A model generated the notes under the pieces. The model saw nothing but the letters and a program-made list of their open reading frames with translations, ran no database searches and was not told where the DNA came from. Positions 22,301 to 31,545 of a stretch of DNA of 64,000 nucleotides are shown piece after piece. The stretch's first letter is position 1, and each line of letters starts with the position of its first letter. This DNA comes from Acidobacteriota bacterium (lineage in GTDB: Bacteria > Acidobacteriota > Terriglobia > Terriglobales > Acidobacteriaceae), in contig JAKAXU010000011.1 of NCBI GenBank assembly GCA_021816455.1, positions 1 through 64,000 on the forward strand. The letters are read 5' to 3'. The position numbers and the translations under genes are program-made.

Positions 22301-22705
22301 CGCATCCTGCGGCGTTGCGAAGTAGCCGCCGCGCAGACCCCAGTCGCGGATCGTCTCCGCCACGCGAGCCACCAGTTGGCGCACTCCGGTCTCGCGCTCC
22401 GGCGTGCCAAGCTGCCCATGCAGATACTTGGAGGCGACAATGTTGGTCGCCGTCATCGACCAGTCTTCCGGAACCTCGACGTCGGCCTGCTCGAAGATGG
22501 TACGGCCCTTGGCGTCGGTGATCAGCGCGGTGCGTTTCTCCCACTGGACCTCGTCGTAGGGCGAGGCGCCGGCGCGCGAGAATCGCCGGGTGAAGCTCAG
22601 CCCGCCACGGACCGAGGCACCGACGGTTGGTGCGGTGGATGAAGATGCTGAGGTCATGCCTGGGTTGACCGGCGTGCTGGAGGATGTGGAATAGTTCTCG
22701 TACAT
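19328..22705 (-). CDS. nrdJ: Vitamin B12-dependent (class II) ribonucleoside-diphosphate reductase with TSCPD-type C-terminal region
   Basis: FNSPVWFNVG, CSACFINSVDDSLESI, KWGSGTGTNLSSIRGS, NPCSEYMFLDNSACNLAS, C-terminal CSTCGAIMVRNGSCYRCMSCG. Confidence 0.95.
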   Translation of the reverse strand: MYENYSTSSSTPVNPGMTSASSSTAPTVGASVRGGLSFTRRFSRAGASPYDEVQWEKRTALITDAKGRTIFEQADVEVPEDWSMTATNIVASKYLHGQLGTPERETGVRQLVARVAETIRDWGLRGGYFATPQDAAIFHDELVAMLVTQRVAFNSPVWFNVGCDRMEPNSDAQNWHWDAQEQSIRYAKTGYRTPQCSACFINSVDDSLESILTLAKTEGMLFKWGSGTGTNLSSIRGSSELLSGGGTASGPLSFMRGFDAFAGVIKSGGKTRRAAKMVILNVDHPDIIDFIECKSKEEAKAFALIRAGYDGSGPDSEAYSSIFFQNANNSVRVSDEFMRAFEQDGEFTTRTVKDGAPVKTYKAREIMQRIAEATWHCGDPGMQFDTTINRWHTSKNSGRINASNPCSEYMFLDNSACNLASFNLMKFVTPSGTFDIPAYRHGISIIITAMEILVDNSGYPTEAIAKNSHDYRPLGLGYANLGALLMACGLPYDSDAGRDYAACLTAILCGQAYLQSSILAATCPPLGSATTLTAEVQRQGGACPGFYVNREPFLDVIRMHRAEVNKIGRSRTSSEPFVTPQLDSLLEASRECWDMALIYGERYGYRNSQTTVLAPTGTIGFMMDCDTTGIEPDLALVKYKKLVGGGMIKIVNQTVPSALFKLGYSDDEVNAIVSYIDATGTIEGAPSIKPEHLAVFDCSFKPAKGTRSIHYMGHIKMMAATQPFLSGAISKTVNLPNEATVEEIAEAYTESWRQGLKAVAIYRDGSKGVQPLNVSAETKAQAADTALSLCGQRVLSAIASGSSAPTTDLASLGEKPTEKVEVESRQVIAAAQSLESILSALDVARAADRATAARIATPVAEAVTGQLSGQVSSQDLNAPPRAVRHRLPEERASITHKFSIGGHEGYITVGLYPTGQPGEIFIRMAKEGSTVSGLMDAFATAISLALQHGVPLKVLCEKFAHTRFEPSGWTGNEQIGYAKSLMDYIFRWLQLRFLSGTQLSLFAVPSAAPPLPELQVASEPEPAPQSKPETESPDPGTRQAMTRMVADLAQRLSRVSVEAPVAPGSSVEEAEMPKLHDRGIYHAADAMRSMYEMGDAPSCSTCGAIMVRNGSCYRCMSCGSTSGCS

Positions 22706-22972
22706 GGAAGGAGGCTCCTCGGTGGGGGATGGCTGAAGCGGCACTGATCTACTGACTTCTGGCCGACGCATACGAACGTTTCGACCCTGAAATGGATGAC
22801 TACGCGAGCGCAGAAAAAGGGCACAAGTCAAACAATTGCGATCCGACGCGCTGCCGGATGCCGAAGCATTGCCGGTCAGCCTGAGCGGAATTCTCCGCTG
22901 GTGCTTGTTCCGGGAATTGCAAAGACTGCCCGGAAAGCATGCGCGCCATTTCTAGCCGCAGATGCAAAAATA

Positions 22973-23018
22973 CCGCTGTAGCTTGTGTTGGTCAAGAGAA
23001 AACCACAATAGATTGTAT
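22973..23018. promoter_or_regulatory. Putative NrdR-box-like pair upstream of nrdJ
   Basis: CCACAATAGATTGTAT (23003-23018) is close to the NrdR consensus ACACAATATATTGTGT; weaker CCGCTGTAGCTTGTGT at 22973-22988, 30 bp start to start. Confidence 0.4.
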
Positions 23019-23130
23019 TTTCTTGCGCTTGCGCGGAACCTTACGCGGTAACCCCGCGCCGATTCCTGTGCAAAACGGGAATCTCCGGAAATAGCGCAGA
23101 CTTTTGCGTTTCGTTCAGACTTGAGTCCTG

Positions 23131-23967
23131 CTATTCGCTGGCCTCGACGTGTCTGCCGTGCGCCAGTTGTTCGGGCCGTGTATTGCGTTTGAAGAGTGCA
23201 CCGAAGGCGTTGAGTTGTTCGCGGGAGAGGCTCACCGGATTCTGAAACACATACCACTGAACGCCTTCGGTGCATGGCGGCTCGGTCAGCGAGCCGGTGT
23301 AGCTCCAGTAGCCGCGATCGGTCGGGATCAGTCCGACGGGATTGAGCATGATCGTGGTGGTGCCCGTCGCGCCGACTGACTTTGGCAACTGCTCCCACAA
23401 TCCGGCCAGAATCGCATTGGCGTTGCCCTCGTTCAACTCGACGGCAAGGATGACGGTCTTACCGTTGGTGCCGCGATGCACAAACTGCACGCTCATGTCG
23501 GACAGGGTGTTGTCGATCACTTCTTCGCCCGGATGATGAAAATGAAACTCTACCAGGTCGTAGCGCACGCCGCCGATGGTGATGTAGCTGCCCTCAGGAG
23601 GTGTCACGCGAACCGTGTGGCCGTCGTTGATCAGCTTCATTGTTCCTGAGAGGTAGTGAAACTGAATGGGAGGCAGGGTTTTGTCCAAACGCACTTTGTG
23701 GATGTTGATGGGCGACTGCCGCTTGCCGTTGGCGCAGACGCGCCAGTCGGGATTCAGCTTGTCCCAACGCAGAGCGCCGAGCCGACCGTCGTAGGTCCAC
23801 GGGATTGCCTGCGTTCCCGCCGTTTGTGTGGTTGCCGACTGTGCTGGAGCCGATGTGGTCGGCTGCTGTGCTCCAGCCTGGAATCCTCCTGGTCCACACA
23901 ACAGAACGCCTGCCACTAGAGCCGCACCCGCAACAATTCCTTTTCTCATCCCGGAAACCTTCCTCAT
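23131..23967 (-). CDS. Alpha-class carbonic anhydrase, exported
   Basis: Signal peptide, QSPINI, EFHFHHPGEE, VQFVHRG, YWSYTGSLTEPPCTEGVQWYVF. Confidence 0.94.
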   Translation of the reverse strand: MRKVSGMRKGIVAGAALVAGVLLCGPGGFQAGAQQPTTSAPAQSATTQTAGTQAIPWTYDGRLGALRWDKLNPDWRVCANGKRQSPINIHKVRLDKTLPPIQFHYLSGTMKLINDGHTVRVTPPEGSYITIGGVRYDLVEFHFHHPGEEVIDNTLSDMSVQFVHRGTNGKTVILAVELNEGNANAILAGLWEQLPKSVGATGTTTIMLNPVGLIPTDRGYWSYTGSLTEPPCTEGVQWYVFQNPVSLSREQLNAFGALFKRNTRPEQLAHGRHVEASE

Positions 23968-24110
23968 GATCGATTCTAAGCAAAGAGACGCAGGGCAAGG
24001 CAGTTTGCATCCTTGCAGGAGAGAAATTCGGAGCCATGGCAGGAGGCGGCAAAAAAACCGGGAGCCTGCGGATTGCCCCAGGCTCCCGGTTCTCTGCTTC
24101 TGCATACGTG

Positions 24111-25274
24111 CTACTTTGCTGCGGCCAGCGTGCCTGCCTGCTCCGCCAAAGCAGCCGCCTTGTCGGTCGCCTCCCAGGTGAAGTCGGGTTCGTTTCGGCC
24201 GAAGTGGCCGTAGGCCGCGGTCTTCTGATAGATGGGACGACGCAGCCGGAGGCTTTCGATGATGCCTTTCGGCGTCAGAGCGAAGTTCTTGCGTACCAGT
24301 GCAGTTAGCTCCGAGGCGCTGAGCTTGCTGGTGCCGAAGGTCTCGACGCGTACGCTGACCGGGTCGGCCACGCCGATGGCGTAAGCAAGCTGGACCTCGC
24401 ACCGGTCGGCCAGGCCTGCGGCGACGATGTTCTTGGCGATGTAGCGCGCCATATATGCCGCCGAGCGATCGACCTTTGTCGGATCTTTGCCGCTGAAGGC
24501 TCCGCCGCCGTGACGGCCCGCACCGCCGTAAGTATCGACGATGATCTTGCGTCCTGTCAGTCCGCTGTCGCCCATCGGTCCACCGATCACAAAACGTCCG
24601 GTGGGATTGATGTGATACTTGGTGTTCTCGTCGAGCCACTCGGCGGGCAGCACGGCCTGGATGACGTGCTTCAGAATTTCGGCGCGAAGTTCGTCGTTGG
24701 TCACGCTCTCGGCGTGCTGCGTGGAGATGACGACGGCATCGATGCGAACAGGCTTACCGGCCTCATCGTATTCAATGGTGACCTGGCTTTTGCCGTCCGG
24801 ACGCAGATAGCTGAGCTTGCCGCTCTTGCGAACTTCGGTGAGGCGGCGCGTGAGCTTGTGCGCCAGGGAAATCGCGGCCGGCATCAGCTCCGGAGTCTCG
24901 TTGGTGGCGTAGCCGAACATCATGCCCTGATCTCCGGCTCCGCCGGTATCAACGCCCTGGGCAATGTCGCCGCTCTGGCGGTTGATGGTCGAAATCACCG
25001 CACAGGTGTTGGAATCGAAGCCGTATAGCGCATTGTCGTAGCCGATTGAGGCCACTACGCCACGTACCAGCGTCTGAAAATCCACGTAGGCCTTCGTCGT
25101 GATCTCTCCGGCGATGACCACAAGACCGGTCGCGGTCAGTGTCTCTGCCGCAACACGACTGTAGGGATCCTGCTCGAGGCAGGCATCCAGAATGGCATCC
25201 GAGATCTGGTCTGCGATCTTGTCAGGATGACCCTCGGTCACCGATTCGGAAGTAAACAGGGTACGGTCACTCAA
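24111..25274 (-). CDS. metK: S-adenosylmethionine synthase
   Basis: [60 protein letters not shown] start preceded by GGAGGAG. Confidence 0.97.
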   Translation of the reverse strand: MSDRTLFTSESVTEGHPDKIADQISDAILDACLEQDPYSRVAAETLTATGLVVIAGEITTKAYVDFQTLVRGVVASIGYDNALYGFDSNTCAVISTINRQSGDIAQGVDTGGAGDQGMMFGYATNETPELMPAAISLAHKLTRRLTEVRKSGKLSYLRPDGKSQVTIEYDEAGKPVRIDAVVISTQHAESVTNDELRAEILKHVIQAVLPAEWLDENTKYHINPTGRFVIGGPMGDSGLTGRKIIVDTYGGAGRHGGGAFSGKDPTKVDRSAAYMARYIAKNIVAAGLADRCEVQLAYAIGVADPVSVRVETFGTSKLSASELTALVRKNFALTPKGIIESLRLRRPIYQKTAAYGHFGRNEPDFTWEATDKAAALAEQAGTLAAAK

Positions 25275-25517
25275 TGAACTACTCCTCCAGTCGCAATGCC
25301 GAGGCACTGGTCGGTCTCTGTCTGGTCCGGCGCTGGGCACACCGCGCCGTGCGGGCACCTGCTGCCAAACTACTACTGTTATGGTATCGGTTACGCGCGG
25401 ACAGGGCAAAACGAGGCAGCTTAACGGGGACCAGCGCCTGCTCAGAGGTCTACATCGCAGGGTGAATGGGCACACCGGGAGGAATCTGCCGCGAAGCAGA
25501 AGCGAAACCGGAGGGAA

Positions 25518-26033
25518 CTATCCTTGTGGGGGATGGTTACGGATGAACCCTGCAAAGTTGGTAGTGACTTCGCCGATCCAGGCTTGCAGCGGCAGGATGG
25601 AGGGCCACCAGCCGGAGCGGTAACCGAAATAACGGATCGACAGGAAGCCGGCCAGCATGACAAGCAGTCCAAGCAAGCCAGCGCCCAGCCACTTGAGCCT
25701 AAGCTGGCGCAACTCATGCGCGCGCATGCGCGCGCGCCCGACGTTGGCCGCAAACTCGATCCAATTCTGGTCGTCGTCCAGCATCTGGCCGCTGGCCATG
25801 TAGGCGCGTTGAAAGCGGGTTATCCAGTCGCCTTCGTCCAGACCGACGACCTTTACGTAGGCGCGAACGATACCTTTGTTGAGAATGCCGCCTGGCAGGG
25901 AGCGGAACTGGTTGGATTCAAGCGCGAGAAGGTGGCGGGAGCTGACCTTGGTTACCTCCGTGATCTGCTCAAGCGCGATCCCGCGGCTCAACCGCTCCAT
26001 GCGCAGATCGTCGCCAAAAGACCCTTTACTCAT
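25518..26033 (-). CDS. RodZ-like helix-turn-helix (HTH_25-type) protein with a C-terminal TM segment
   Basis: FGDDLRMERLSRGIALEQITEVTKVSSRHLLALESNQFRSLPGGILNKGIVRAYVKVVGLD followed by a hydrophobic segment. Confidence 0.8.
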   Translation of the reverse strand: MSKGSFGDDLRMERLSRGIALEQITEVTKVSSRHLLALESNQFRSLPGGILNKGIVRAYVKVVGLDEGDWITRFQRAYMASGQMLDDDQNWIEFAANVGRARMRAHELRQLRLKWLGAGLLGLLVMLAGFLSIRYFGYRSGWWPSILPLQAWIGEVTTNFAGFIRNHPPQG

Positions 26034-26297
26034 CGAAGAAGCTCCCATTCCTTCCCGGAAGAGTTTTCCACAATCAAGATACGTGGATGATCGGATGAAG
26101 GTCAAAAGAAAATGTCAATACGCAATAAATATTGTTCGTCATCGGTTGCAGTCCGGACAATTTTGAATCGACGGAACCAAATTGAAACCGAGTTGCGTCC
26201 GAATGTCGCAGGAATGATACTGGATGCCTGTCGCCCGGTCGACGCGTGCGCGCGGAAAGAGTCCATGATTCGCTGTCCGGACGACGAGAGGAGCAGT

Positions 26298-27686
26298 ATG
26301 AACGAAGATGCAGTTTGCAGAACGGCGTGTCAGTTCACTGAGCGTCGGCCAGTGAAGAACAAGGGAATTGCGCCGCTGGCCGACCGGACGCTGGGGGCCG
26401 GTCTGACTCTGGTTGCCTGCATGGTACTGGCGGTCTGTCCCGCCCTGCTCGCGCAGAAAGTCGTTCAGCCGCGGCTGATCTATCCCGGCAACGGCCCGGA
26501 TGGGAAGCCGCAGACAACGTTTCTGGTGCATCGGCTGGGGATGGATCATGCCGAAGGTATATCCACGATGGACGTGAACGGGGACGGGTGGCCGGACCTG
26601 CTCAGCGGAGCTTACTGGTACGAAAATCCCGGGCCAAATGGCGGCGAATGGAAACGACACCAGTACCGGCAGGTGGGCATTCTGAATGAGTTTGTCTCCG
26701 ACAGCGGTGAGTGGGCTGTGGATGTGAATCATGACGGGCGGCCGGATGTGGTGACGACCGGATGGATGCTGAACGGGCTGTGGTGGTTTGAGAACCCCGG
26801 CAAAGTCGGCGACATGTGGGCCGAGCACAAGATCACGGACAGCTATGACACGGAGGGTGGCGTGATGGCCGACATCAACAGCGACGGCAAGCCGGATATC
26901 GCGCTTGCCCACTATAACCACTCGGGCATTCTGTGGGTGGATTTTTCCGGGCCGGAGCCAAAAGTCCATCACGTTGGCAGGCGCGAGCAGGATGGACACG
27001 GAATCGGAGTCGCCGATATCGACGGCGATGGGAAGCCGGACCTGCTGACGCCGTACGGATGGTTCCGGAATATCGATGCCGACCACGACAAGTGGGAGTG
27101 GCATCCGGACTGGAACCTGGGCGATGCGGGATTTCCGATTCTCGGCTATGACGTGAACAACGACGGGAAGATGGACATCATCTATGGCCAGGGCCACAGC
27201 TATGGCCTGTATTGGCTGGAGCAGCAGGGCAGCGGCAGCTCGCGGCACTGGGTGCGGCATGTGATCGACGAGTCCTATTCGCAGATTCATGCTCTGAAGC
27301 TGGCCGACATCAACGGCGACGGTCAGCCGGAGCTGATCGCGGGCAAGCGCTATCGAGGCCACAGCGGGCACGATCCGGGATCATACGATCCGCTGGTCGT
27401 CTACTACTACACGATCGACCGGAAACACGGGACGTTTACGCGCCACTCGATCTCAGTGAATGGCACGGCGGGCGTGGGCACACAGATTCTGGCGCTGGAC
27501 CTGGACAAGGACGGCGATATGGACCTGGCAACGGCGGGCAAGACCGGCGTGCACTTCTTCGAGAACCTCACGGTGGACAAGGTTCCGGCAGCGACGCGCG
27601 AGAAGGAGCTGCTGCTCGATCCGAACTGGCCGTATATCGGCGAAGGCGTGCTCGTGCAGCAGGAGGACGGTCCGGGAATCGAGTAG
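26298..27686 (+). CDS. FG-GAP/VCBS-repeat beta-propeller protein, secreted
   Basis: Repeated D-x-N/D-x-D-G-x-x-D motifs (DVNGDGWPD, DVNHDGRPD, DINSDGKPD, DIDGDGKPD, DVNNDGKMD, DINGDGQPE); signal-like N-terminus; AGGAG RBS. Confidence 0.88.
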   Translation: MNEDAVCRTACQFTERRPVKNKGIAPLADRTLGAGLTLVACMVLAVCPALLAQKVVQPRLIYPGNGPDGKPQTTFLVHRLGMDHAEGISTMDVNGDGWPDLLSGAYWYENPGPNGGEWKRHQYRQVGILNEFVSDSGEWAVDVNHDGRPDVVTTGWMLNGLWWFENPGKVGDMWAEHKITDSYDTEGGVMADINSDGKPDIALAHYNHSGILWVDFSGPEPKVHHVGRREQDGHGIGVADIDGDGKPDLLTPYGWFRNIDADHDKWEWHPDWNLGDAGFPILGYDVNNDGKMDIIYGQGHSYGLYWLEQQGSGSSRHWVRHVIDESYSQIHALKLADINGDGQPELIAGKRYRGHSGHDPGSYDPLVVYYYTIDRKHGTFTRHSISVNGTAGVGTQILALDLDKDGDMDLATAGKTGVHFFENLTVDKVPAATREKELLLDPNWPYIGEGVLVQQEDGPGIE

Positions 27687-27702
27687 CGGGGAGCGGAGTG
27701 AG

Positions 27703-28152
27703 TCAGCCTGCTGTGCTCTCCGCGCGGCAGGCGTCGCACTGGCAGTTGCGGCGCAGGAAGTCCCAGGAATAGATGCCCGCGGTGTGACCGTCCTGCCAGT
27801 GGAACTGGATGGCGTAACGCCCGGTGGCCTGAACGCTGGCCGGGCGAGCAGGCGGCTCGTAGAGCGGCAGAAGCTGCGCGGGGCGCGCCTTGGGCTGGCC
27901 GGGCGAGCGACCGGATAGTTTGCGTTCCTCGACGCAGGTGGCGCAGGGGCAGGCGTCGCGCAGCCAGGCGAAGCTCCAGTGGCTGCGATGACCGTCGGCC
28001 CAGTCTATCTCCATTCCCAGACCTTCGGTCTGGAGTACGCGGACTTTGGATGGCGTGAGCGCTCCGCGGGTGAGCTTGCGGGCGCGGGCTTCGTCCTGCT
28101 CCAGTTTCTGTTGCTCTTCGCGGGTGAGGAACTGAATCCCTTCGTGGCTCAT
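27703..28152 (-). CDS. DUF971 (gamma-butyrobetaine hydroxylase-like N-terminal) domain protein
   Basis: WADGHRSHWSFAWLRDACPCATCVEERK and WQDGHTAGIYSWDFLRRNCQCDAC. Confidence 0.85.
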   Translation of the reverse strand: MSHEGIQFLTREEQQKLEQDEARARKLTRGALTPSKVRVLQTEGLGMEIDWADGHRSHWSFAWLRDACPCATCVEERKLSGRSPGQPKARPAQLLPLYEPPARPASVQATGRYAIQFHWQDGHTAGIYSWDFLRRNCQCDACRAESTAG

Positions 28153-28331
28153 GCTTCTATTGTGCCTGAAAGCCTACGGGGGATGGAACCGGTGAGAGGA
28201 GATGGAGGAAACAAGAGCGGGTACGGTTCAGCGGTGTGCAATTCAAGCAGGCACGATTCCGTCGGATGGTAGTCTGAGGCCGGGTACCGGTTGCCGAGCG
28301 TTTCACGGTGGGAGTTGAGCGAGGATCACGG

Positions 28332-29513
28332 ATGAACGAACAGAGATTGCAGCACCGGATCGCCGAGGATGGAGCATCCGAGGCAGAGAGCGCAACGGCG
28401 GAGAGGCGACTGATTCAGGTGGTGTCGGGGTTTCGTCCCGATGTGGACGGGATGGGCGATTATGCGCGGCACCTGGCGGAAGAGCTGTGGCGGCGGCACG
28501 GTATTGCGAGTGAGATGGTGGTCTTTCACAGGCCGGACAATGGCGCCGAGACCGGCGTCGGGGAAGGTTGGCGTGTACGGTATGCCGAGGCGGCAACCGG
28601 CGAGGCACTGGTGGCCGCAGTGCAGGAGCGCATGCGGGAGATGCCGCAGGCACACCTGCTGCTGCACTACGGGCCGTATGCGTACACGGGCAATGGAAGG
28701 CCGCTGCACTTTGCCGAGGCGATGGCGAAACTGGGAGCAGATGGACGGTTGGCGGTATTTTTCCATGAGATGTGGGCGCGAGGATGGCCGTGGAAACGGG
28801 CTTTCTGGACGCAGGGAAATCAGGTACGGGCGGTGCGCGCGTTGATCGGAGCCTCGCACGTGGGGTTCACTTCCTCGGAGTTGTTCCGGAGGTGGATGGA
28901 GCCGTTGAATGGCCGGCGCACGCCACTGGAGCAGGTGAGGATTTTCTCGAATATGGGCGAGGTGGAGAGGCCACTGCCGCTGCGCGAGCGCGAGCCGAGG
29001 CTGGTGGTCTTCGGGCAAAGGGAGACGCGGCTGCGGCTCTATCGGGAGTATCGGCGTGAGCTGGAACAACTGTGTCGGATACTGGGACTGGAACGTATCG
29101 TCGATGCGGGTTCGGGAACGGCGGCTATTCCGGAGCGAGTGGGTGCGATTGCGCTCGAACGGGTAGGGTTTCTGAGCGAAGCGGAGGCAAGCAGGCTGCT
29201 GGCGACGAGCGTGGCCGGAGTGGTGTGCTACGCGCCAGTGGTGTGGGAGAAGTCCGGGGTGCTTGCGACCTATCAGGCGCATGGGATGGTGCCGGTGGTG
29301 GCGGCGCGCTGGATGCAGGGATTTCGCGCCACGGCAGAGACTCCGTTTGCACTGATCGGCCAGTTGGTGAGGTGTGCGGCAATGAGCGCCGACCAGATGC
29401 AGGCGCTGGCAGATCGCGCGTATGTCTTTTATCAGCGGGAAGTGGCGCTGCGGCGCGCAGCGGAAAAAGTGCGCGGTGCGTTGTGGAGGGGAGCCGCTAC
29501 TGCCGAGCGCTGA
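28332..29513 (+). CDS. Glycosyltransferase-like protein
   Basis: VVSGFRPDVDGMGDYARHLAEELWRRHG N-terminal GT-B-like start; lies in a cluster with other glycosyltransferases. Confidence 0.65.
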   Translation: MNEQRLQHRIAEDGASEAESATAERRLIQVVSGFRPDVDGMGDYARHLAEELWRRHGIASEMVVFHRPDNGAETGVGEGWRVRYAEAATGEALVAAVQERMREMPQAHLLLHYGPYAYTGNGRPLHFAEAMAKLGADGRLAVFFHEMWARGWPWKRAFWTQGNQVRAVRALIGASHVGFTSSELFRRWMEPLNGRRTPLEQVRIFSNMGEVERPLPLREREPRLVVFGQRETRLRLYREYRRELEQLCRILGLERIVDAGSGTAAIPERVGAIALERVGFLSEAEASRLLATSVAGVVCYAPVVWEKSGVLATYQAHGMVPVVAARWMQGFRATAETPFALIGQLVRCAAMSADQMQALADRAYVFYQREVALRRAAEKVRGALWRGAATAER

Positions 29514-30573
29514 GAAGGTCGAAGCGTGGAAGCGCGCGCTGGATGACCTCCAGGTGCTGGCGGAAGATAACCGGCTCTTCGAATTGCGCCAGATGAGCGG
29601 CAGCGCGGCTCCGCAGATCGGATTGCAGGGCAGGATCGGCCAGAATGCGTTGCAGTGTGTCGGCCAGAGCCAGTGGATTTTCGGTTTCAAAGGTGAGTCC
29701 GCAGGGGCCGATCGCCTCGGGCAGCCCTCCCTGCGCGGCGACGACGGGGATGGTTCCGCACGCAATACCTTCCAGCGCCACAATGCCGAAGGCTTCCGCC
29801 GGTTGCCGACGGGAAGGCACGACGAGAATCTGGTGCTGTCGAAGCAGTTCGGCAAGCTGCGCGGGCGGTTGAGAACCGAGAAACGTGATATGGGATGTGA
29901 GTTTAAGACGCTCCGCGAGTGCCTTGAGCTTCTCCTGCTCTCCACCTGAGCCGACGATGGTGAGCGAAGGCGTGATGGTCTGTTTGCGCAGGGCATCGAG
30001 CGCGGCGAAGAGAATGTCCAGCCCCTTGGCCTGCACAAGCCTGCCGACAAAAATCAAACTCCTGGTGCGCGCCGACTGGTCTTCAACTGGGCCGAAGATG
30101 TGGCTGCGATAAGGATTGTGAATGACGAGGGATGGCACGGGGAAGCTCTGGGCCAGAAAGTGACTGCAAGAGATGCAGGTGGCGCGGCACATGGCAGCAA
30201 ATTTGAGCCATCGTTTGAGGCCGGAGCGCTCGATGGTGGAGTCAATGGGCGTATGGCTGGAGAGGATCAGCGGTTTGGGTGCAAGCAGAAGCGGCCAGAG
30301 GGAGTGGAGACTGATGTTGTTCTGGTAGACGAGGTCGCAGGAGCGAACGAGGTGAAGGAGCTGACCGCGAGATGGGCGGCGATGGACGGGCCAGGGAAAC
30401 GAGGGCGAATCGGAGTCGGCAGCAGTTTGCGTGACAACCTCGACATGGATGCCGTGACGGTGCATCTGTTCGGCGAGGAACAGGGAGGAAGTTTCAATTC
30501 CGCCTATACTGGGAGCAAAGGCCCAGGAACAGAGAAGAATGCGGGCTGGCCGAGCAAGGGGTCGGGGGGGCAT
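29497..30573 (-). CDS. GT4-family glycosyltransferase
   Basis: SIGGIETSSLFLAEQMHRHG, LIFVGRLVQAKGLDILFAAL, VVPSRRQPAEAFGIVALEGIACGTIPVVAAQGGLPE. Confidence 0.92.
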   Translation of the reverse strand: MPPRPLARPARILLCSWAFAPSIGGIETSSLFLAEQMHRHGIHVEVVTQTAADSDSPSFPWPVHRRPSRGQLLHLVRSCDLVYQNNISLHSLWPLLLAPKPLILSSHTPIDSTIERSGLKRWLKFAAMCRATCISCSHFLAQSFPVPSLVIHNPYRSHIFGPVEDQSARTRSLIFVGRLVQAKGLDILFAALDALRKQTITPSLTIVGSGGEQEKLKALAERLKLTSHITFLGSQPPAQLAELLRQHQILVVPSRRQPAEAFGIVALEGIACGTIPVVAAQGGLPEAIGPCGLTFETENPLALADTLQRILADPALQSDLRSRAAAHLAQFEEPVIFRQHLEVIQRALPRFDLLSARQ

Positions 30574-30642
30574 TCTGCTGGAAGTCTACGTGGAATGGCC
30601 CGTGGATGCAACGCAATTTCCGGAGACAGAGGAGGAGGAAAT

Positions 30643-31530
30643 GTGGCGGAGCTATCGGTTTCAGCGCTGATCACCAACTACAACACGTGGAAACTGAGCC
30701 TGCTGTGCGCGCAGAAGTGTGTGGAGATGGAGGGGGGCAATCTGAAGCAGATTCTGGTCTATGACGATTGCTCGCCAGAGCCGATGACCGTGGAGTTTCC
30801 GCCGCAGGTAACGCTGGTGCGCGCACCGGAAAATACCGGATTGTCGAAGGCGCTGAATCGTGCGTATGCGCTGGCGGAAGGCGATGTGATCGTTCAGTTC
30901 GATGCGGACGCGTATCCGACAGCTCCATTTGCTGACGAACTGCGTACGCTTTTTGCAGCGGATCCCGGGCTGGGATTGGTAGCTTTCCGAACGACAGGCA
31001 GCAGAGGGCAGACAACGGAATCGTTTATGACGGAGCCGAATCTGTGGGGATTGCTGCTGGGGCAGGCGCTGTTTGCGCGGTTGGAACGGTGGCTTGGAGA
31101 TAAGAGCGGCCGCGTGAGCGTGACGATGTGCGCGATGGGCGTGCGCAAGGCGGCATTCGATGAGATTGGCGGGTTCGATGAAAAGTTGGGCTTTCTGGAT
31201 ATCGATCATGACTTCAGCATGCGCATGAATCGGTCGCGGTGGCGGGTGGCGATTTCCGATCGGCTCAAAGCCTTCCACGAGGGCGGCGGCACAAAGACCC
31301 GAGCGCGGAAGCGATTGCTGCTTTTTTATCAGTCGCGGTGGCATCTGCTGATGAAGTTTGGGAAGATACGGTCGCGCAGGCTGGCGAAAGCACTGATTCT
31401 GCTGCGGTTGTTGGTTGAGCTGGGAGTTTTGAAGGCTGCCGGGCGTTGGCTGTATGCGGATGCGGAGACGCGATTCGACAAGGTGCAGGGGCGCAAAGAC
31501 CTGATCCACTATTGCAGTCACAACTACTGA
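30643..31530 (+). CDS. GT2-family glycosyltransferase
   Basis: SALITNYNTWKLSLLCAQKCVEM, VYDDCSPEP, ENTGLSKALNRAYALAEGDVIVQFDADAYP, FDEKLGFLDIDHDFSMRMN. GTG start 5 nt after GGAGGAGG. Confidence 0.92.
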   Translation: MAELSVSALITNYNTWKLSLLCAQKCVEMEGGNLKQILVYDDCSPEPMTVEFPPQVTLVRAPENTGLSKALNRAYALAEGDVIVQFDADAYPTAPFADELRTLFAADPGLGLVAFRTTGSRGQTTESFMTEPNLWGLLLGQALFARLERWLGDKSGRVSVTMCAMGVRKAAFDEIGGFDEKLGFLDIDHDFSMRMNRSRWRVAISDRLKAFHEGGGTKTRARKRLLLFYQSRWHLLMKFGKIRSRRLAKALILLRLLVELGVLKAAGRWLYADAETRFDKVQGRKDLIHYCSHNY

Positions 31531-31545
31531 GCGGGAAGGCGCGGC

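Noticed and set aside
25275-25470. Known SAM-I/SAM-II/SAH riboswitch upstream of metK
   Set aside because: Could not match the conserved cores by eye; kept only as an unclassified structured-leader candidate.
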